Below are positions 25,401 to 38,900 of a stretch of 64,000 bases of DNA, piece by piece. The DNA is from Climacteris rufus (Eukaryota > Chordata > Aves > Passeriformes > Climacteridae). The stretch lies in assembly GCA_013398175.1 (NCBI GenBank), contig VZRZ01004576.1, positions 391,583 through 455,582 on the forward strand, in the 5' to 3' direction. Both the position numbers and the translations under genes were made by a program. Position 1 is the stretch's first letter; every line of letters begins with the position of its first letter. The notes under the pieces are model-generated. The model did no database searches. It worked only from the letters and a program-made list of their open reading frames with translations, and was not told the DNA's origin.

Positions 25401-28400
25401 TTAAAGTTTAAGTAACTGTGCATGAGATGTTAGAACTCAGCTAGAGACTTCAATTTTCAACCTTTTTATAATCTACATTTTTCTTTTGCCAAGTTTAAGA
25501 TATCAAAAAGAAAAGCAGAACTAATATTCAGTATCTAGAATTAACTTCTTAGACACAAATTGAATGTGATGATATCAATGTCCTGAAACCTAGTATTCAA
25601 ATGATCCCTCACTTGATTAAAATTTACCATTCTGAATGAGAGAAAACTCATGTGAAAGTTGGTACCTTTAGCCACTCCAATTAGGTGACATAACAAACAC
25701 ACTTGATAAGTATTTCTTTTTCAACACTTTCCAAAAAAATCTTCAACAGCCACTTCTACAGCTAAGAAGAATTTGCCATGACCCAAAGAAGTGCCAGTGA
25801 ACCAAGCCAACAAGCTGCAGAAGTCAAGTAGGGCTTTTTAAGGGGTTTCCCCCCACACTCTGGCAGAAAAAGTCAGCAGTGCCCACTCTTACGCTTTACA
25901 CAGCAGCTTTATCATTATTCATTGAACATTTCTCATTGAGACTGAAGGCAACTTTTTCCTCTTACTTGCAAAAAGAAAATTTCTTCTGTCCCAAAACTAA
26001 TCATATGAACTTGGTTAGATGTAAGAAGGCAAGAGAGATCATATTTTCTACTACATACAGAATAGAAAGTAGTCAAAGTTCTCTGAAGCAGCCATTGATC
26101 ATTTCTGGTCACATTTACTTCCACTAAGATCAGAAGTCCAAAGACCAAATGTGTCAAATGCCACTGCAGCATGAAGATTTGTCACTGCACTAGTTACAGC
26201 GCAGTCTACAACCTGCTTGCTCCTCAAATATGATTTTTTTGCGCAGTCAGTACAGAAAGCAGCTTCCACTCTGCCATTTCACACAACCTGTACCACCTAC
26301 TTCTCTGGAATGGGCAAATTCTGCTGCAAGTCAGAAGCTGTGTTGTCTTTTCATTTATAGATTTCATCCAATAGTATTCATGTTCATTAAAAACATTTTT
26401 CAAAGCCTTGAAAGCATTTTTAAAAGCCTTAAAAACCTGTGGAAATAGGCACAACGCTGAGCCCCAGGTCTGTGGTTGCAAGAGCAGGGTAGTGCACACA
26501 CACACAGCAACCCTTCCTGGTGCCCAGCACAGCGAGGGACGGGCTTTGCCAGCAGCAGTGACCTCCCACAGACCCTTCTGTGCCCTACCAGCACAAACCT
26601 GCTGTCCCCCTCAGCCCAGCACAAACACCTCCTGCCTTACAGAATCCTGGGGGCAGCTCCAAGCAGCTTTGCATCAGCAGCCTGGCATCACCACTAACAG
26701 ATTTTCAAGTTTGCCATTCCTCCGGCACAGGAGAAGGCCAGACAGACGTGAGGAGTTCCCTCCCTCATCTCAGGGTCACAAGGTCTCCCCTACATTTGCA
26801 AAGTTCCCATCAACTAATAAAACAGCACTGCATCAAAAATGAAAGCAAAAGATAGCATTGTACCTTCTTTGCCAAGCAGAAAGGCATCTTACAAGTTACA
26901 TGCAGTAGGGCAATGTTTTTAATCCCACAAAGCTCAGGAGACAATATCAAGCAGAAGAATAGGGAGCAATGCAGAGTAGTCAATGCAATCCAAGGATACT
27001 GGAGGCTGCAACTCTAACATCCCTTACACATTGCAGTCTCAATGACCCGTTGCTTGCATCACCTCTGTGAGGCTGCATTATTGCACTGTCTGAATGGTGG
27101 AGAAATTAATGGCCACTGCACAATGCAAACATGAACAACAGAACACAAGGGTGGCCACTGAGCAGGTTGGTTATGGCAAAACAATGGGAACCATTGACAC
27201 GCAGGCATACATGATCTCAGAAAATCAAGTATCCCTACTGCAAGAACAAAGTAAGTTTTTCCTGTCTTTGCTTTTGCAACAGACAGTAGCTTTCCAAAAG
27301 GATGGAGGAGGTGATTGCCTGCAGACTTTAAACAGGAAGGTACAAAGGGCAGTTGCAAGCACATCAATGCCTCGTGCATCCCAGGGAAGCTGCAAGACCA
27401 GACTTTGACAAGCTGAAACAAAGCATTGCATAGCTTATATCTATTTTGGAAACAAAACCACTCTTCCATGTTGAAGCAGGTTAAGATATTTCATTAGTCA
27501 GGTGAGGACACTGCTTTGAAAGTTCTCCTATTTTTTCTACAAAGACAGAAGTTACTTCTAGGACATATGGCCACACAAAATAATCACCAGTGTGTGCATT
27601 TCTGTAGGGTCCAGAGGCATCACTGGACATTGGCTTAGACGAGAAGTTGTCATGTAGGAAAGTGGTGGAAATTGTGGGTGCTTGTCTCTAACATTTAGCA
27701 ACAACACCTCATTTTTTTTTCTTCCTCCCAGCTCCTGAGCTGGCAAAAGTTAATGTTCTCTTCTGATACATTTCTTATTCCTTCCACCCTCCTCCTAGAC
27801 CCCACAGTGAATTTCACAGCCAGTGAGCTCAGATACCTGAAGTAGTGGGTATACACAGTGGGTATATGAGCTAAAAGAAGCTCACAACTGCTATACAGCT
27901 ATCTGCATATGCTAAAGGTGTCCATAGTCCATCAAAACTCGCTGGAGACGGCACAGCTGGGAGACTCCCAATCACTAATCTATCATGAATCCACTCTGCA
28001 CACTCCTTCTGCAGTCCCAGACACAAAGCCACTTCAAGTTTTCAGTATTCCCCACTACTGCACTGTTTCTTCCACTGCATGTTTTATAAAAATGGGATAT
28101 CACCAGGAAGAAATTACCTCCTGGGTGTGAAACCCAAACTGACTGATGGATTACACGCATACTAATTACTGAGCATTAGCAAGAGGCTGAAATGAAGTGG
28201 CAACAAGCGAGGCTATAAGGATGCAGTCACTAAAGCACTTAAATCATCCCAGCTTGTGATAACAATATAAACCAGCAACCATTCAGGCTGCAACAACCAC
28301 TACCCACAAATCAAACTTCGGGATAATGAGTTGATCCCACATTGCCTGCAAGAACGCTGCAGGTCCACAGGAGTCCCATACCCAAAAAGAAGAAACCAAC

Positions 28401-31400
28401 AAAACGAAACATATCCTGTAGCTAGGATGTAATACATGTCACTTCACTGTAAGCTTGCATAGATGGCTCCTTGTAAATTTCTATATATTTGGACAGAAAA
28501 GCAGTTATCAGAAAACAACATGGCAAGAAATTGAAATAAGTGCTGAGAAGGTAGGATGTAAGATTTTCTCAGACCAAAACCTTGCTGAATCTCCATAAGG
28601 ACACCAGCACACGCTATCAGGCAGCAGATTCATAACTCAGACCACATCCAAAAGAGGAACAGCTGCTATATAAAATCATAAAGGCTACAGGTTTAATTAT
28701 ACATCCAGTGTAACCAAGGGCTGAGGAACACCTTCCTAGAAGCCACTGGCACATCCTTATAACCCTCCACTTCATAGCTGAGGTTGGCCTCCTTGCTGCT
28801 GCTCACACTGGGTAACTGAGTTCAGTAAGGGAACTGTGTCACCAAATAAGTGAAATTGTTGCATGAACAGCTATCTACTACTCACATAACAACAGTCTGG
28901 TTTTATTACTACGAGCAACAAAAAAAACCAACACCCAATAAAAGGTGTCAATTTGGATTCATTTCTTACACATGCATTCAATCTCCTAATAGGTTTTATA
29001 ACAAAGCAGCTGTTTGCAAGAATAGTTTTAATCTGTCTTTCCTTGCCCCTGCAAGTTAATGGTGGGCTACAGTTTTCAGAGTGATTTCCTGTTTGCATTA
29101 CATTCTAAAAATCCTGCTCATTTACTTCACTAAAAGGCACATGGCTTGGAAGTGGTTTTGATGGCTTTTAGTCACATCCCCCCTTTTTGATTGCCACAAC
29201 ACTCAATGTCTGAAAATAAGGGAGCTATTTCAAGTTACATTCCCTTCCCTCTCTGCCCACATGTACTTGGCTACCAATTTGGGACACAGGATCAGAGGGA
29301 GCTTCAGGCTTCAGAATAACACAAAATGAGTGGAACTTCACCTCTCTTGCCCCTGCTCAGCAGATTTGGCTTGGTTGGTTTTCACCTACATTTTAAAGAC
29401 CTCCTTCATGTCCTCACTGCTGCTTTTCAGGGCCTCAGCCCAGCAGCCAGTACCCAAATGCCCACAGCTCCAGGCCCCTGGAGTGAGCTGCTGGATGAAG
29501 TGGCCCTGTGCAGCTGCAGACTGTGTTGGTATCTCTGACCTTCCCATAAGACTGTGGCATCTCCCCATGCTCGGTACAACAGCTTCACTGCTTGCCTCAG
29601 TCATGCACCTCCCTTTTTCTGCAGGAGATCCTGCAGCTGAGCTCATTTTGTTCCTTTTCCCCGCTCATGCAAGAAATAACTCGAGATTTTTCTGTAGCAC
29701 TGGATGAAAGCAAGTAAGAGCTAAAAGAAGAGACACAGATGGGGCCTCAGTCTTGAATGGTGGAGTTCAAGGCTACAACCACAACAGTGGCTGGGAGGGA
29801 GCACAGAGGCAATGCAGCAGTGTGCCTGTACCAGGAACAATGTAGTAGGTTTGTGTCAGGAGCAGCCCCACAGCAAACTCGTTCATTGGAGAGGCAGCCC
29901 AAGAGCCAGTTTCTACCTGGCTAGCAAATGAGACAAAAATCCCACAAGCTTAAGCACAACTGTAAGGAGAGATGTGCTGCCTACCATTGCATTATAGAAC
30001 CAACTCGACTGGAACTAGCCAGACCCTTGGAAATAATCACATTTTGTTTCCCTCCCTCCACACAAGAGCCAGTTGCATAAAGTTAGGTCAACATGTGGTA
30101 TGCATATGATTCAAATGTAACATTTCCTGGCAACCAGCAGTGTGCCCAGAGGAGGATCTGCGCTACTGATAATGCCCATTTTTCCCATGGCCATTAAAAA
30201 GAGAAAAGTCTGCTGATCTCTTGAGACATAAGGAGCAAGCCCCATTCCGCTTACTAGCTTTCCACTGGTTTTACTGCAGTTTTTTGTTTGGGGTTTCTGG
30301 GTTTTTTTGGGGTATTCTTTTTGTTATTGTTGTTTAAAGGAGCGAAGCCCAATACATACACAGATGTCTCTGACATCAGCAACTACCTTCAGAGTGAAGC
30401 AACCTAAATTGAATAATGTGCAGATTTGGTTCCTCAACTCCAAAGCAATAAAAACTTCCAAGAATGGACAGAGACAACCAAAGAATGGGGAACAGCTTCC
30501 AAAAACAGCTAAGCAAGCTGTGCCTCTTTAGCATGAAAAAGAGAGGGCTGAAGAATAAAGGTCTTTAAAACAATAAGGAAAATAGAGAGGGAGAGAAAGA
30601 TAAGAGCTATTACTATTCACTCTTCCTTCCAATGCAGGAGCTGGGAGGTTGGTGGAATTTCAAAGCACATGAAAAGGGATGGTTCCTCCTTCAACATGCC
30701 CTAAGACCATGCCACTTCACTGCAGTATATTGTGGATGTCAGCAGTTTACATGGTTCAAGAACATGCTTGCCAGAAACTCTAGATTAATTTCTCAAATAC
30801 AAACTCACTGTTTCTGGGTCAGTAGGTTTCAGGGCTGCAAAATGCCAAAGCCAACAGACTGCTCTGGTGAGCTACCACTATGTCCTTTTCCTTATTCCTG
30901 TAACCCTCCCAAGGCACAGCAAAGGTGGTTTACATGACTATACATTAACCTCTCTTCTGGCCCAGTGTTGCTGGTTTTATGTTCTATATGCACAAACTGA
31001 GTAAGTGGGTTAAGAATCGTTAAGGCCACTTGAAGTTAATATTTTTCTATTCCTTTGGCTACCATGAACATGAGCTGAAAGTTTCTCTTATTGCCTGAGG
31101 AACACTAATTTTTGCATTTCTAATGAATCTTTTTCTCATTATACAACAGGTAAGTCTGAAGAAACAATCCCTGCTAGTGACTTCTTCTTTCAAGGCAGGT
31201 AACTGAAATGAGTTCAGGACTTCTCTAAGAGCAGGACAGAAGTAACTAGTTTCTTAATCACACAAATTTTACAACATTTGAAGGGAATTTTTGTTTATAA
31301 AAGCATGCAGCTTTACCAGCAGCTTCACATATGCCAACAGAAAAAGTATGGACATCTAATTTCATCAGGACTTTCTAGGCTACACTCCCAGGATCTAAAA

Positions 31401-31929
31401 CCAGCACTTCTGCAAAAGACCCAAATGGTTCCTTATTTCACAGAGAGATACCTAAGTGAGCAAGATTTGGATGTCAGGCAGCATGAATAAGTAGGAAAGA
31501 GTAAATTTCCATGTGAAAGACAAAGAAAAGCCATGTTGATAGCTTTGACAGGGATAAGCACGTTTTTCTTATCAAAAAAGTGTATTATTTCATAGTCAAA
31601 ACCATACTTTGGGACTTTTGCTACCACTTGCTAATCCAAGGTTGCAAGTTTCAGAAGCTACAATTTTCAGCAAGCAGTCCCTCAGCAGTTTGGGTTTTAT
31701 GCTGCTGGAGTACCAGTGGGAAACCAGATCACGTGGTTATTTGTGAAATGAAGAAACCAGTGGTGTGCTGATGCTGCTTACTTTGCTTCCAGGCTGTCTC
31801 ACTAAAGGGTGGTTTGAACAACGGCTTAATTTGTTACTGTGTTCAAGGAAATCTAGCCAGCAGTGGCATACAGCCTCTCAGTTCTCTCTGCAGAAATGCA
31901 CTAGCACTCCCAGGCATGTTCCCCCTGCT
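22411..31929 (-). other. IGF2BP3: IGF2BP3 intron 3, between the CpG patch and the CR1 copy
   Basis: I recognise no exon, RNA gene or autonomous element. It contains a 15-base A run at 24450-24464, a 20-bp tandem duplication at 26391-26430, and GC-richer patches near 26450-26780 and 29330-29640 with no recognisable content. Confidence 0.6.
26391..26430. repeat. Imperfect 20-bp tandem duplication
   Basis: Two adjacent 20-base units, AAACATTTTTCAAAGCCTTG and AAAGCATTTTTAAAAGCCTT, match at about 17 of 20 positions. It probably arose by slippage. Confidence 0.75.
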
Positions 31930-32955
31930 GTGCATACAGGTGACAGAACTGCAGATTCCATATTCCAGTAATGCTGCTATCCTGAACAACAGCTGGGCTC
32001 AGAGAACAGCACCCTACCTCAAGGGCAGAAACAAGTATTTCGTCCCAGGACCCATCCTGCTTAACCTCTTCCCAATAACCTGGAGGAGTTGTTGCAACAT
32101 TCACTGAGTTTGGGGACATGACCAAACTGAGGGGAACAGTTCACAGGCCAAAGGGCAGGGCTACCACCCAGAGAGACCTAGGCAGGTTACAGCAATAGGC
32201 CAAAAGCAAGCTGCTGAAATTTAACCAGGATAAATATGAAGTCCTGCACCAGGGAAGGAATAACCCACTGCACACTGGTGCAGGCTCAGGACTGTCTGGC
32301 TGAAGAACAGCCCATGCAGGGGCTGTTGGACAGCAAGCAAAACACGAACCACATCAGTGACCTGGCAGCAAAGGAGGTCAACAACAACCTGTATTAACAG
32401 GAGCATAGGCAATGGGTGGAGGAAAGTCAATGAATACTGAGTAAAAGGGGATAACCCACCTCGTGAAGATAGTTCATCCAGTTTTGGGACCTCCAGTAAA
32501 AGACACTCATTGAGAAATGAATGGACTCAGTGAAGGGTCACCAAGATGATCAGAGGCTGAAACACCTCTCCAGTGAGGAAAGGCTGAGGGAAATGGGCAG
32601 GTTGAGCCCAAAAATGAACAGCTTTGGGGGGAGCATAACTGCAGTCTGCCCCAAGGGTCATTGAGAAGAGAGACCCAAGCTCTTCACAGAGGTGGATGGT
32701 GGGAGAACATGGGACACAGGCTCAGGATGACACAACATATATCCTGGTATAAGGAAAACAACTCTCACCGATGGAATAATTAATCCTTAGAACTGGTCAC
32801 CCAGAGAGGTTGCACGAACAGCATTCTTAGCTGTCTCCAAGACTGGACAAAACCCTAAGCAATGTGGCTTTCATTCAATACAGAGTGCTGATTTGAGCAG
32901 AAAGTTGGACTATAGACCTCCTGAGATCCCTTCCAACCCAAATGTTTTTGTCATG
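31930..32955 (+). mobile_element. 5'-truncated, decayed CR1-type LINE (plus strand)
   Basis: The segment follows the 3' half of a CR1 non-LTR retrotransposon. Translated fragments of the reverse transcriptase remain: GPILLNLF at about 32048-32071, then a region resembling the ADDTKL block near 32110, then LLKFNQDKYEVLH at 32211-32249, where CR1 elements have a KFNK.KCKVLHLGRNNP block. Downstream come the CR1 hallmarks CACCTCTCCAGTGAGGAAAG and GGCTGAGGGA near 32560, and the 3' end motif GATCCCTTCCAACCCAAATG at 32928-32947. Many stops and indels show it is dead and old. It lies antisense to the host gene. The 5' boundary is approximate. The usual 8-bp terminal repeats at the 3' end are no longer clear. 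Confidence 0.88.
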
Positions 32956-35900
32956 CTCAGAACAAACATGTCACAATGCTGGATAAAGTGGTTTCATCAT
33001 GATTGAAGTGACTTCTTAAGTAGAAATTATAGCTAAAGAGTGCAGCACTTTGACAACTGAGTCCTTGAACAGAGGTCTTCACTGACACCTTTCTAGAATG
33101 GCAAACAAAAAGTAAGATTTGCAGGCTGGTTTCCCAAAAAGTGTTTGGAACCAAGCAAGATTTGTGTGTCTATTAAGATTTCTCAAGTTTTGGAATCACT
33201 GTTAGTGACAGGGTAAACAAGTAACTATTCTTTTAGGCTTGTGAGCAACACCTTGTTTTAACAGTGCCAAGCAACCTTATGGTGACAATGCCAAAATTCT
33301 TGCACACTGACAGCTGTTTTAAGTATTAGAACCATTCTGAAAAATTAAGGGATTACAGCTTGTGATTTCCTTTATCCTAGATCAAAAGCCAGTAATGAAA
33401 ACAGATTTTTTTTCTGATCTCAGTCACAGGACAATTGAACAAATTTGAATGGGGAGAAGTTTTGGACAAAAAGTTGCACCAAAACATCCCTTCCATTTTT
33501 TTAAACCCTTCATTTGGCTTTTTCTGCTGTTGAATTTCGAAAGGGAAGTAAGACATAGGGTCACAAATGCAGTCTCCAAAGACAAATGTTCTGCATGTCT
33601 TAGCTGGAATGGACACATTTAACTTAAATCTCACCAGTTCATTATTCTTTGACAATTAGAGCTCATCACAGCCAAAGGATGTTCCTGCTGTAACACAGAT
33701 ATGCAGACAACTCACTGAATCACAAAGCTGTGTGGCTCAAACAGGACAACAGATTAAAGGTCCCAGTTCCAAGTGGAAGCTTCCCTCCACTCCCCTCCAC
33801 AGCAAAGTTAACCAACATCTCACAAACCATGCCCTGAACTCACTGTGACTTACTACTGAGCTTGCCCAAGATCACAGTCAAAAAGCTGTGACACTTCACA
33901 GCACCTGTAAGTTATTCAGCCAAATTTCCTGCCTCTGCCATACAAGTCCTGCGTGAACAACCACCCCACCCCACATGTCCTGCAGCTCAGCCCAAAATCT
34001 TCTACTTCCTCTTCTTTCAACTTAATCACCTTGGCCACCTGGCCAGTAAGAAGAGCGACTTTCACACCTCTGAACGATGTCAGTCGAGCCAGCTCTGATC
34101 CCATGAGTCTTTAGATTTCTCTGAAACAGAGTATTGACACTATGTCTATTCCTCTGGTTGGAAGATCAGCTTCTGTATCTTCCAGGTGTTTAGGACAACA
34201 GAGCCCTGACCTCACCTCTATCTTCTCTACTCACCACTTACATACAATTAAAGTTTCCTAGAGCAACCTTTGTGTTAACTAATGCAATGCTACTTTTTTA
34301 AGCCTACAGCTATAATAAAAGAACAACAAAATATCTTCAGTAGAGACTTCTAGGATATTAGCTCTTACACAGGGGCAGATGTTTGATAGAAGTACCACTA
34401 TCAACTGTTTTTAATGGGATCTTGATTTAAGTGAATAAACACTGTAGCTCAAGTCTCAAAGAAAATTAAATTTTCCCATTGGATTTTCCCCCTCGTTTAT
34501 AAAATTGTATGAATTATCAGCCGTGCTGTAACCAACACTTGTATGAATAAATCAATCCAAGTGAGAAATATGCTTATTGTATATTTATCCAAGGACCTTA
34601 ACTCCCACAACCTTTATTTTAAACACCTGCAAGTGGTGTTTATTACCTCACATACACCTGTAAATATCACCTCCTATAATTAAGCCAGGCAATTAAAATC
34701 CCAATATAAACCACTACGTTGTCTGAAGTGCAAAACTGGGTGGTCTCCCGTGGTCACTTTCTTATATCAGATTGCCTCACCTGCAGCTAAGCCCAGCCAG
34801 ATAATGGGCATATATGCAGCTCAGGAAAAACAGTTAATTCAGAGTGTGTGTAGCAGGTCAGATAACAGAAAGGAAAGATGATCACCCTCTCTTTTCCTTT
34901 TCACAGAAGAGGAACAAGAGCAGCTCCCCATGCTCCCCTGGGTATAGAGCCAAGACCAGGAGGAAGCAGTGCCTTTCTGAGGTTCTGCATTGCCCCAGAG
35001 GCTGCTCTGCCCTCTACCCTGTAGTTAGGCATCAAAATAAGCACGTGATTACATTCAAATTTTGTTTGATGTGCATAATTCTTGATAAACCTCTCCAGTT
35101 TCTCATTATAACAAAACTAATGGGGGAAGGAAGGGAATCTCCCTTCCAAAGGATTTTGGCACTGTCCCCTACAACAAACTCATAAGGCAAACACTAACAG
35201 TACAACAGAACAGGTGGGAAGTTGACCCTGTGAGCACTGTCAAGTAACACTCATTACCAGCCTGTTGTCAAACCAAAAGGTTCTGTTTCATAGGGTTTGC
35301 AGGGACTACCCCATGCAGTGTTCTATCAGGTTTGTGTTTATTAAATTTGAAGCTGGCACAAGGCTGAAATGGAGTGACAATGTACCTGAGGACAAGAGCT
35401 CAAAGTGATATTAAACTACAGAAACTACTCTGGAGAAGCCTCTTGGGATATTCCCAGGTAAGAGACTAAAAACAATCAATAGCCTAGAAATAAGAGTCCT
35501 GGGAAGAGTTTGAAAGAATTTAAACTCTCTCCTTAACCCTCCCTAAGTAGCATAAGTCTCCAAATATGTAAAAGATTTCTGCAGAGAACAGAATAACTTG
35601 TTCTCCATTTACCTGCTGAGTAGAACAAGTAGCAATTGACAAGAAATACAGCTTAGTGCCTGATGTTACAGTTTGCTGTTTCCTCCTCAAAGATCCCTAC
35701 CAGAGATTCCCGTATCTAGTACAGAGCAGCAGATTTTTATATGCTTCGCATTCTACTAGCATTTTTGTAGCTATACATTATTTTTATAACACTACATTAG
35801 GTTAGGATTCTTGGAGGAAGCTAGAGGTGAAATAATGTATTTCAATCTATTTTAACTGTTGATTCACCTTCAACATTTTTACTGTTGATTCACCTTACTT

Positions 35901-38900
35901 CTAGAACTTTTTTCATTGCATCTCCAGCTCATTCCTGCATCTTCTCTTTACATCTTGTCTTTATGAGAAATATCTACTTTATATAATCCTAACTTATTCT
36001 TAATTGCAGCAGTTCCATGGCTTTCCTTGTCCTTTTTTAAAACCCACAAGTTTCCTACCTGTCCTCTTCATATGCTTGGTATTCTAAAATAAGATGCATC
36101 TTAAACAGGTACCTTTCATCAAGATTAGTTTTTACACTGCATCTCTGAAGAACAAACAATCCACCCCACAGAGCTTAGCTGCTTTATTCAAAGCAGTGAC
36201 ACAAGCTACTACAGATCCTCAGGACAGTTATGTGCACTATGAGATTTACAAACACTCACTCAGTGAGACTCAGTCTCTATTCTTTTAAAAAAACTGAAAG
36301 TCATCTTACAAAACATCCAGATGGGTGGAGATGGCTCAAGTTTTTCTTGTATTGTCAGGAATCCCAGTGCAGAACCCACACTCACTTTACAACTCTAGAA
36401 ATCTTCTTCCATTACAACTTCTCCTTGGGGGGAATCTGAAACACTGGAGGTCTCAGCATAACTATGAGATTTCATTTTCCATTTCCATGAAAAAGTGAGG
36501 AAAAGCAAACCCTGTTTAGTAACATTCTTTTGCCTTCAGAAGAGCTAAATCAGACCTTCCTTCCCACACATTTCTGTCCCCAAAAGCAACCTGCAAGTCT
36601 CACAGCAAAGCTAGGAATACACATTCACAACACTTTTCTTGCTTTCTTTGCTCACTCAACAGGTTCACACTTCACAGGCTCAGCTTTTAGTCTACCTTTT
36701 TTGTTACCAAGTTCATCAACACTATTTGTTTATCTGCTCCATCCAAACCGATAAGGAAATAAGCCCACAGAAGATAAGTGGGAACTCTTCAACAGCTACC
36801 TTCCTGCTGAGCCAGCAAGTGCCATTTCTGGCACCATCTGTGTCCTGAAAGTCTGTTCTCTAGTGTTTTATTCACTAAACATGGAAAAAATATTTGGAAA
36901 GAAAATCTCTCAAAGCATCTTCTACACTGTAGATGCCAGTTTTAAAATACTTTAGAAGAAAGAAATGAAAGGGGTTGGCATTGCATGGTTTCTTCTCAGA
37001 ACTCTACTCAGATCCCCATCGTGTTAAATCAGAAACAAACTCTAGGTACTTTGGATTTAAATCACCATACCTAGATCTCTTTCCAGAAGACATATAATTT
37101 TGTCTTGCAAATGCACCTTCAGTGCTGAATACACACAATCTAAGAGAGAGTACTTGCCATTACAAATTAGGAGTCAAATCAGCATGTTACAGACTGCAGT
37201 TCAGGAAAGAGTAGTAAGAGATCTATTTACTTTTCTGCAGCAACCACAGAACCAGGATACTTGCTTCCAGTGAGTGAGAGATGAGTCTGGCATTTGTGAA
37301 GAATGCAAAACTGTGGTGTTCCAAATCCTTCACTAGTCATGATTCTCAGCATCATTCTGGACTTGGTATTTCAAGAGTAAGGATAGGAAAAGGGGAAGAA
37401 AAATTAATACCCACATACCACCACTAAAAACGATGCACTGTTTAAGGGTTTGCTTCACAAAGGGGACTTTATAACAAGATACAATGGTTTATTTAAAAAA
37501 TAAAACCTAATCATGCACATGTTCTCCAAATTACTAAATTGATGTGATAATCTCTATAGGCAAATTACATATAAACAGCACAAATGGAAGACTATGCATG
37601 CAGAAGTCATGATGCTTTTATGGAACACGGTCACAGAGTCCTCAAACAGACACCATCAAGTGAGAGAAGGGGGAAGATGCAACTGAAAACATGATCCTGG
37701 ATAATCCCCTATCAGTGGAGACTCCAATTGCAGTTTGAGGCAAGTTCTAAATTCTCTTAGTTCAGATAGAGATGCTGCCTGCCTTCCCTCCACCTCCAGC
37801 TTCTCCTGGACCTGGGCAAGGAGTACAAGAGTACCCAACCCACACATACAGAAACCTGCACAACCTTGCCAAAAATCTTGTGAAGTTCAAATTAATTACC
37901 AGACAAGTTTTGTGCAAACTTAACCTTGAATGCCTTGGAATAAATTAGAATTTTATCTTTTACAGCTGCACTTTTCAAGTGAGCTCTTCAGGATAGCAAC
38001 CTTGCGGTTTTGTCTCAAAGTAGTAACTCAGCAGATCATAGCAATTCATTATCTGCCTTTTTTCACCACTTAGCTCTGAATATGGTCTAAAAGGGTTATC
38101 TTACCTTTTTTGTTTATACCATGATGGTCTGATAAGCACATATTGAGGTCTTACATTACACAGAGGAAACAACTACAAGTCCAATTGCTATGACTGGTTG
38201 TAAGAGTCAGTATTTTGTTCAGTAATATCAACCTACATGGAGGAGAACAGTAGTTGGAATATTTTTCTCAAAAAGTGCAGCCAGAAAAGCGAATAGCTAA
38301 TCTGAATCTCTGTACTTGGTTTCTGAGAAGTCTTGCTAATAAATGCTTGTTGATCTGTGGTCATTTACACCCACTGTTTCCCATCCTGTGTGGAATAACT
38401 CTGGCTCAAGTGCCCTACCATGAGTTTTCCATGTTACATTCAAGGGGAAGTCAGAGTTTCCTTATCACTAAAGTTCAAAGTTTTCACTCTTCTCTGCTAC
38501 TAAGGGCACTAGATTTTACTAAATAGGCATGCATGTCTCTTAGAAAGATAAGAGGGTACACCACTGGAATAGTTTCAAGGTTTTCACCAGAAACTGATTT
38601 ACTTCAGTATTTGGTGAATCTCAAAAGCCAGCTTCCACCTACATGGAGAACAAAGGACCTATATCAACAATGGAGCACCTTCCTCAGGTGATGGATCTCA
38701 AGACATTCTTAATTCAAGTTAAGCTTCAATATTACCTGAAAATTTTTCTGGTTTTGAAAACCAGGAGGCAAAATTATTGTGGTGCTCAGGAGTGGGAGCT
38801 ACTACCAAACTCTGTTGCACTTCACACTACAAACACTTCAGCTACATTCCTGCAGGACCAGCACCCCTACCACTCTTCCAGACCCACTGTCTCCACACCT

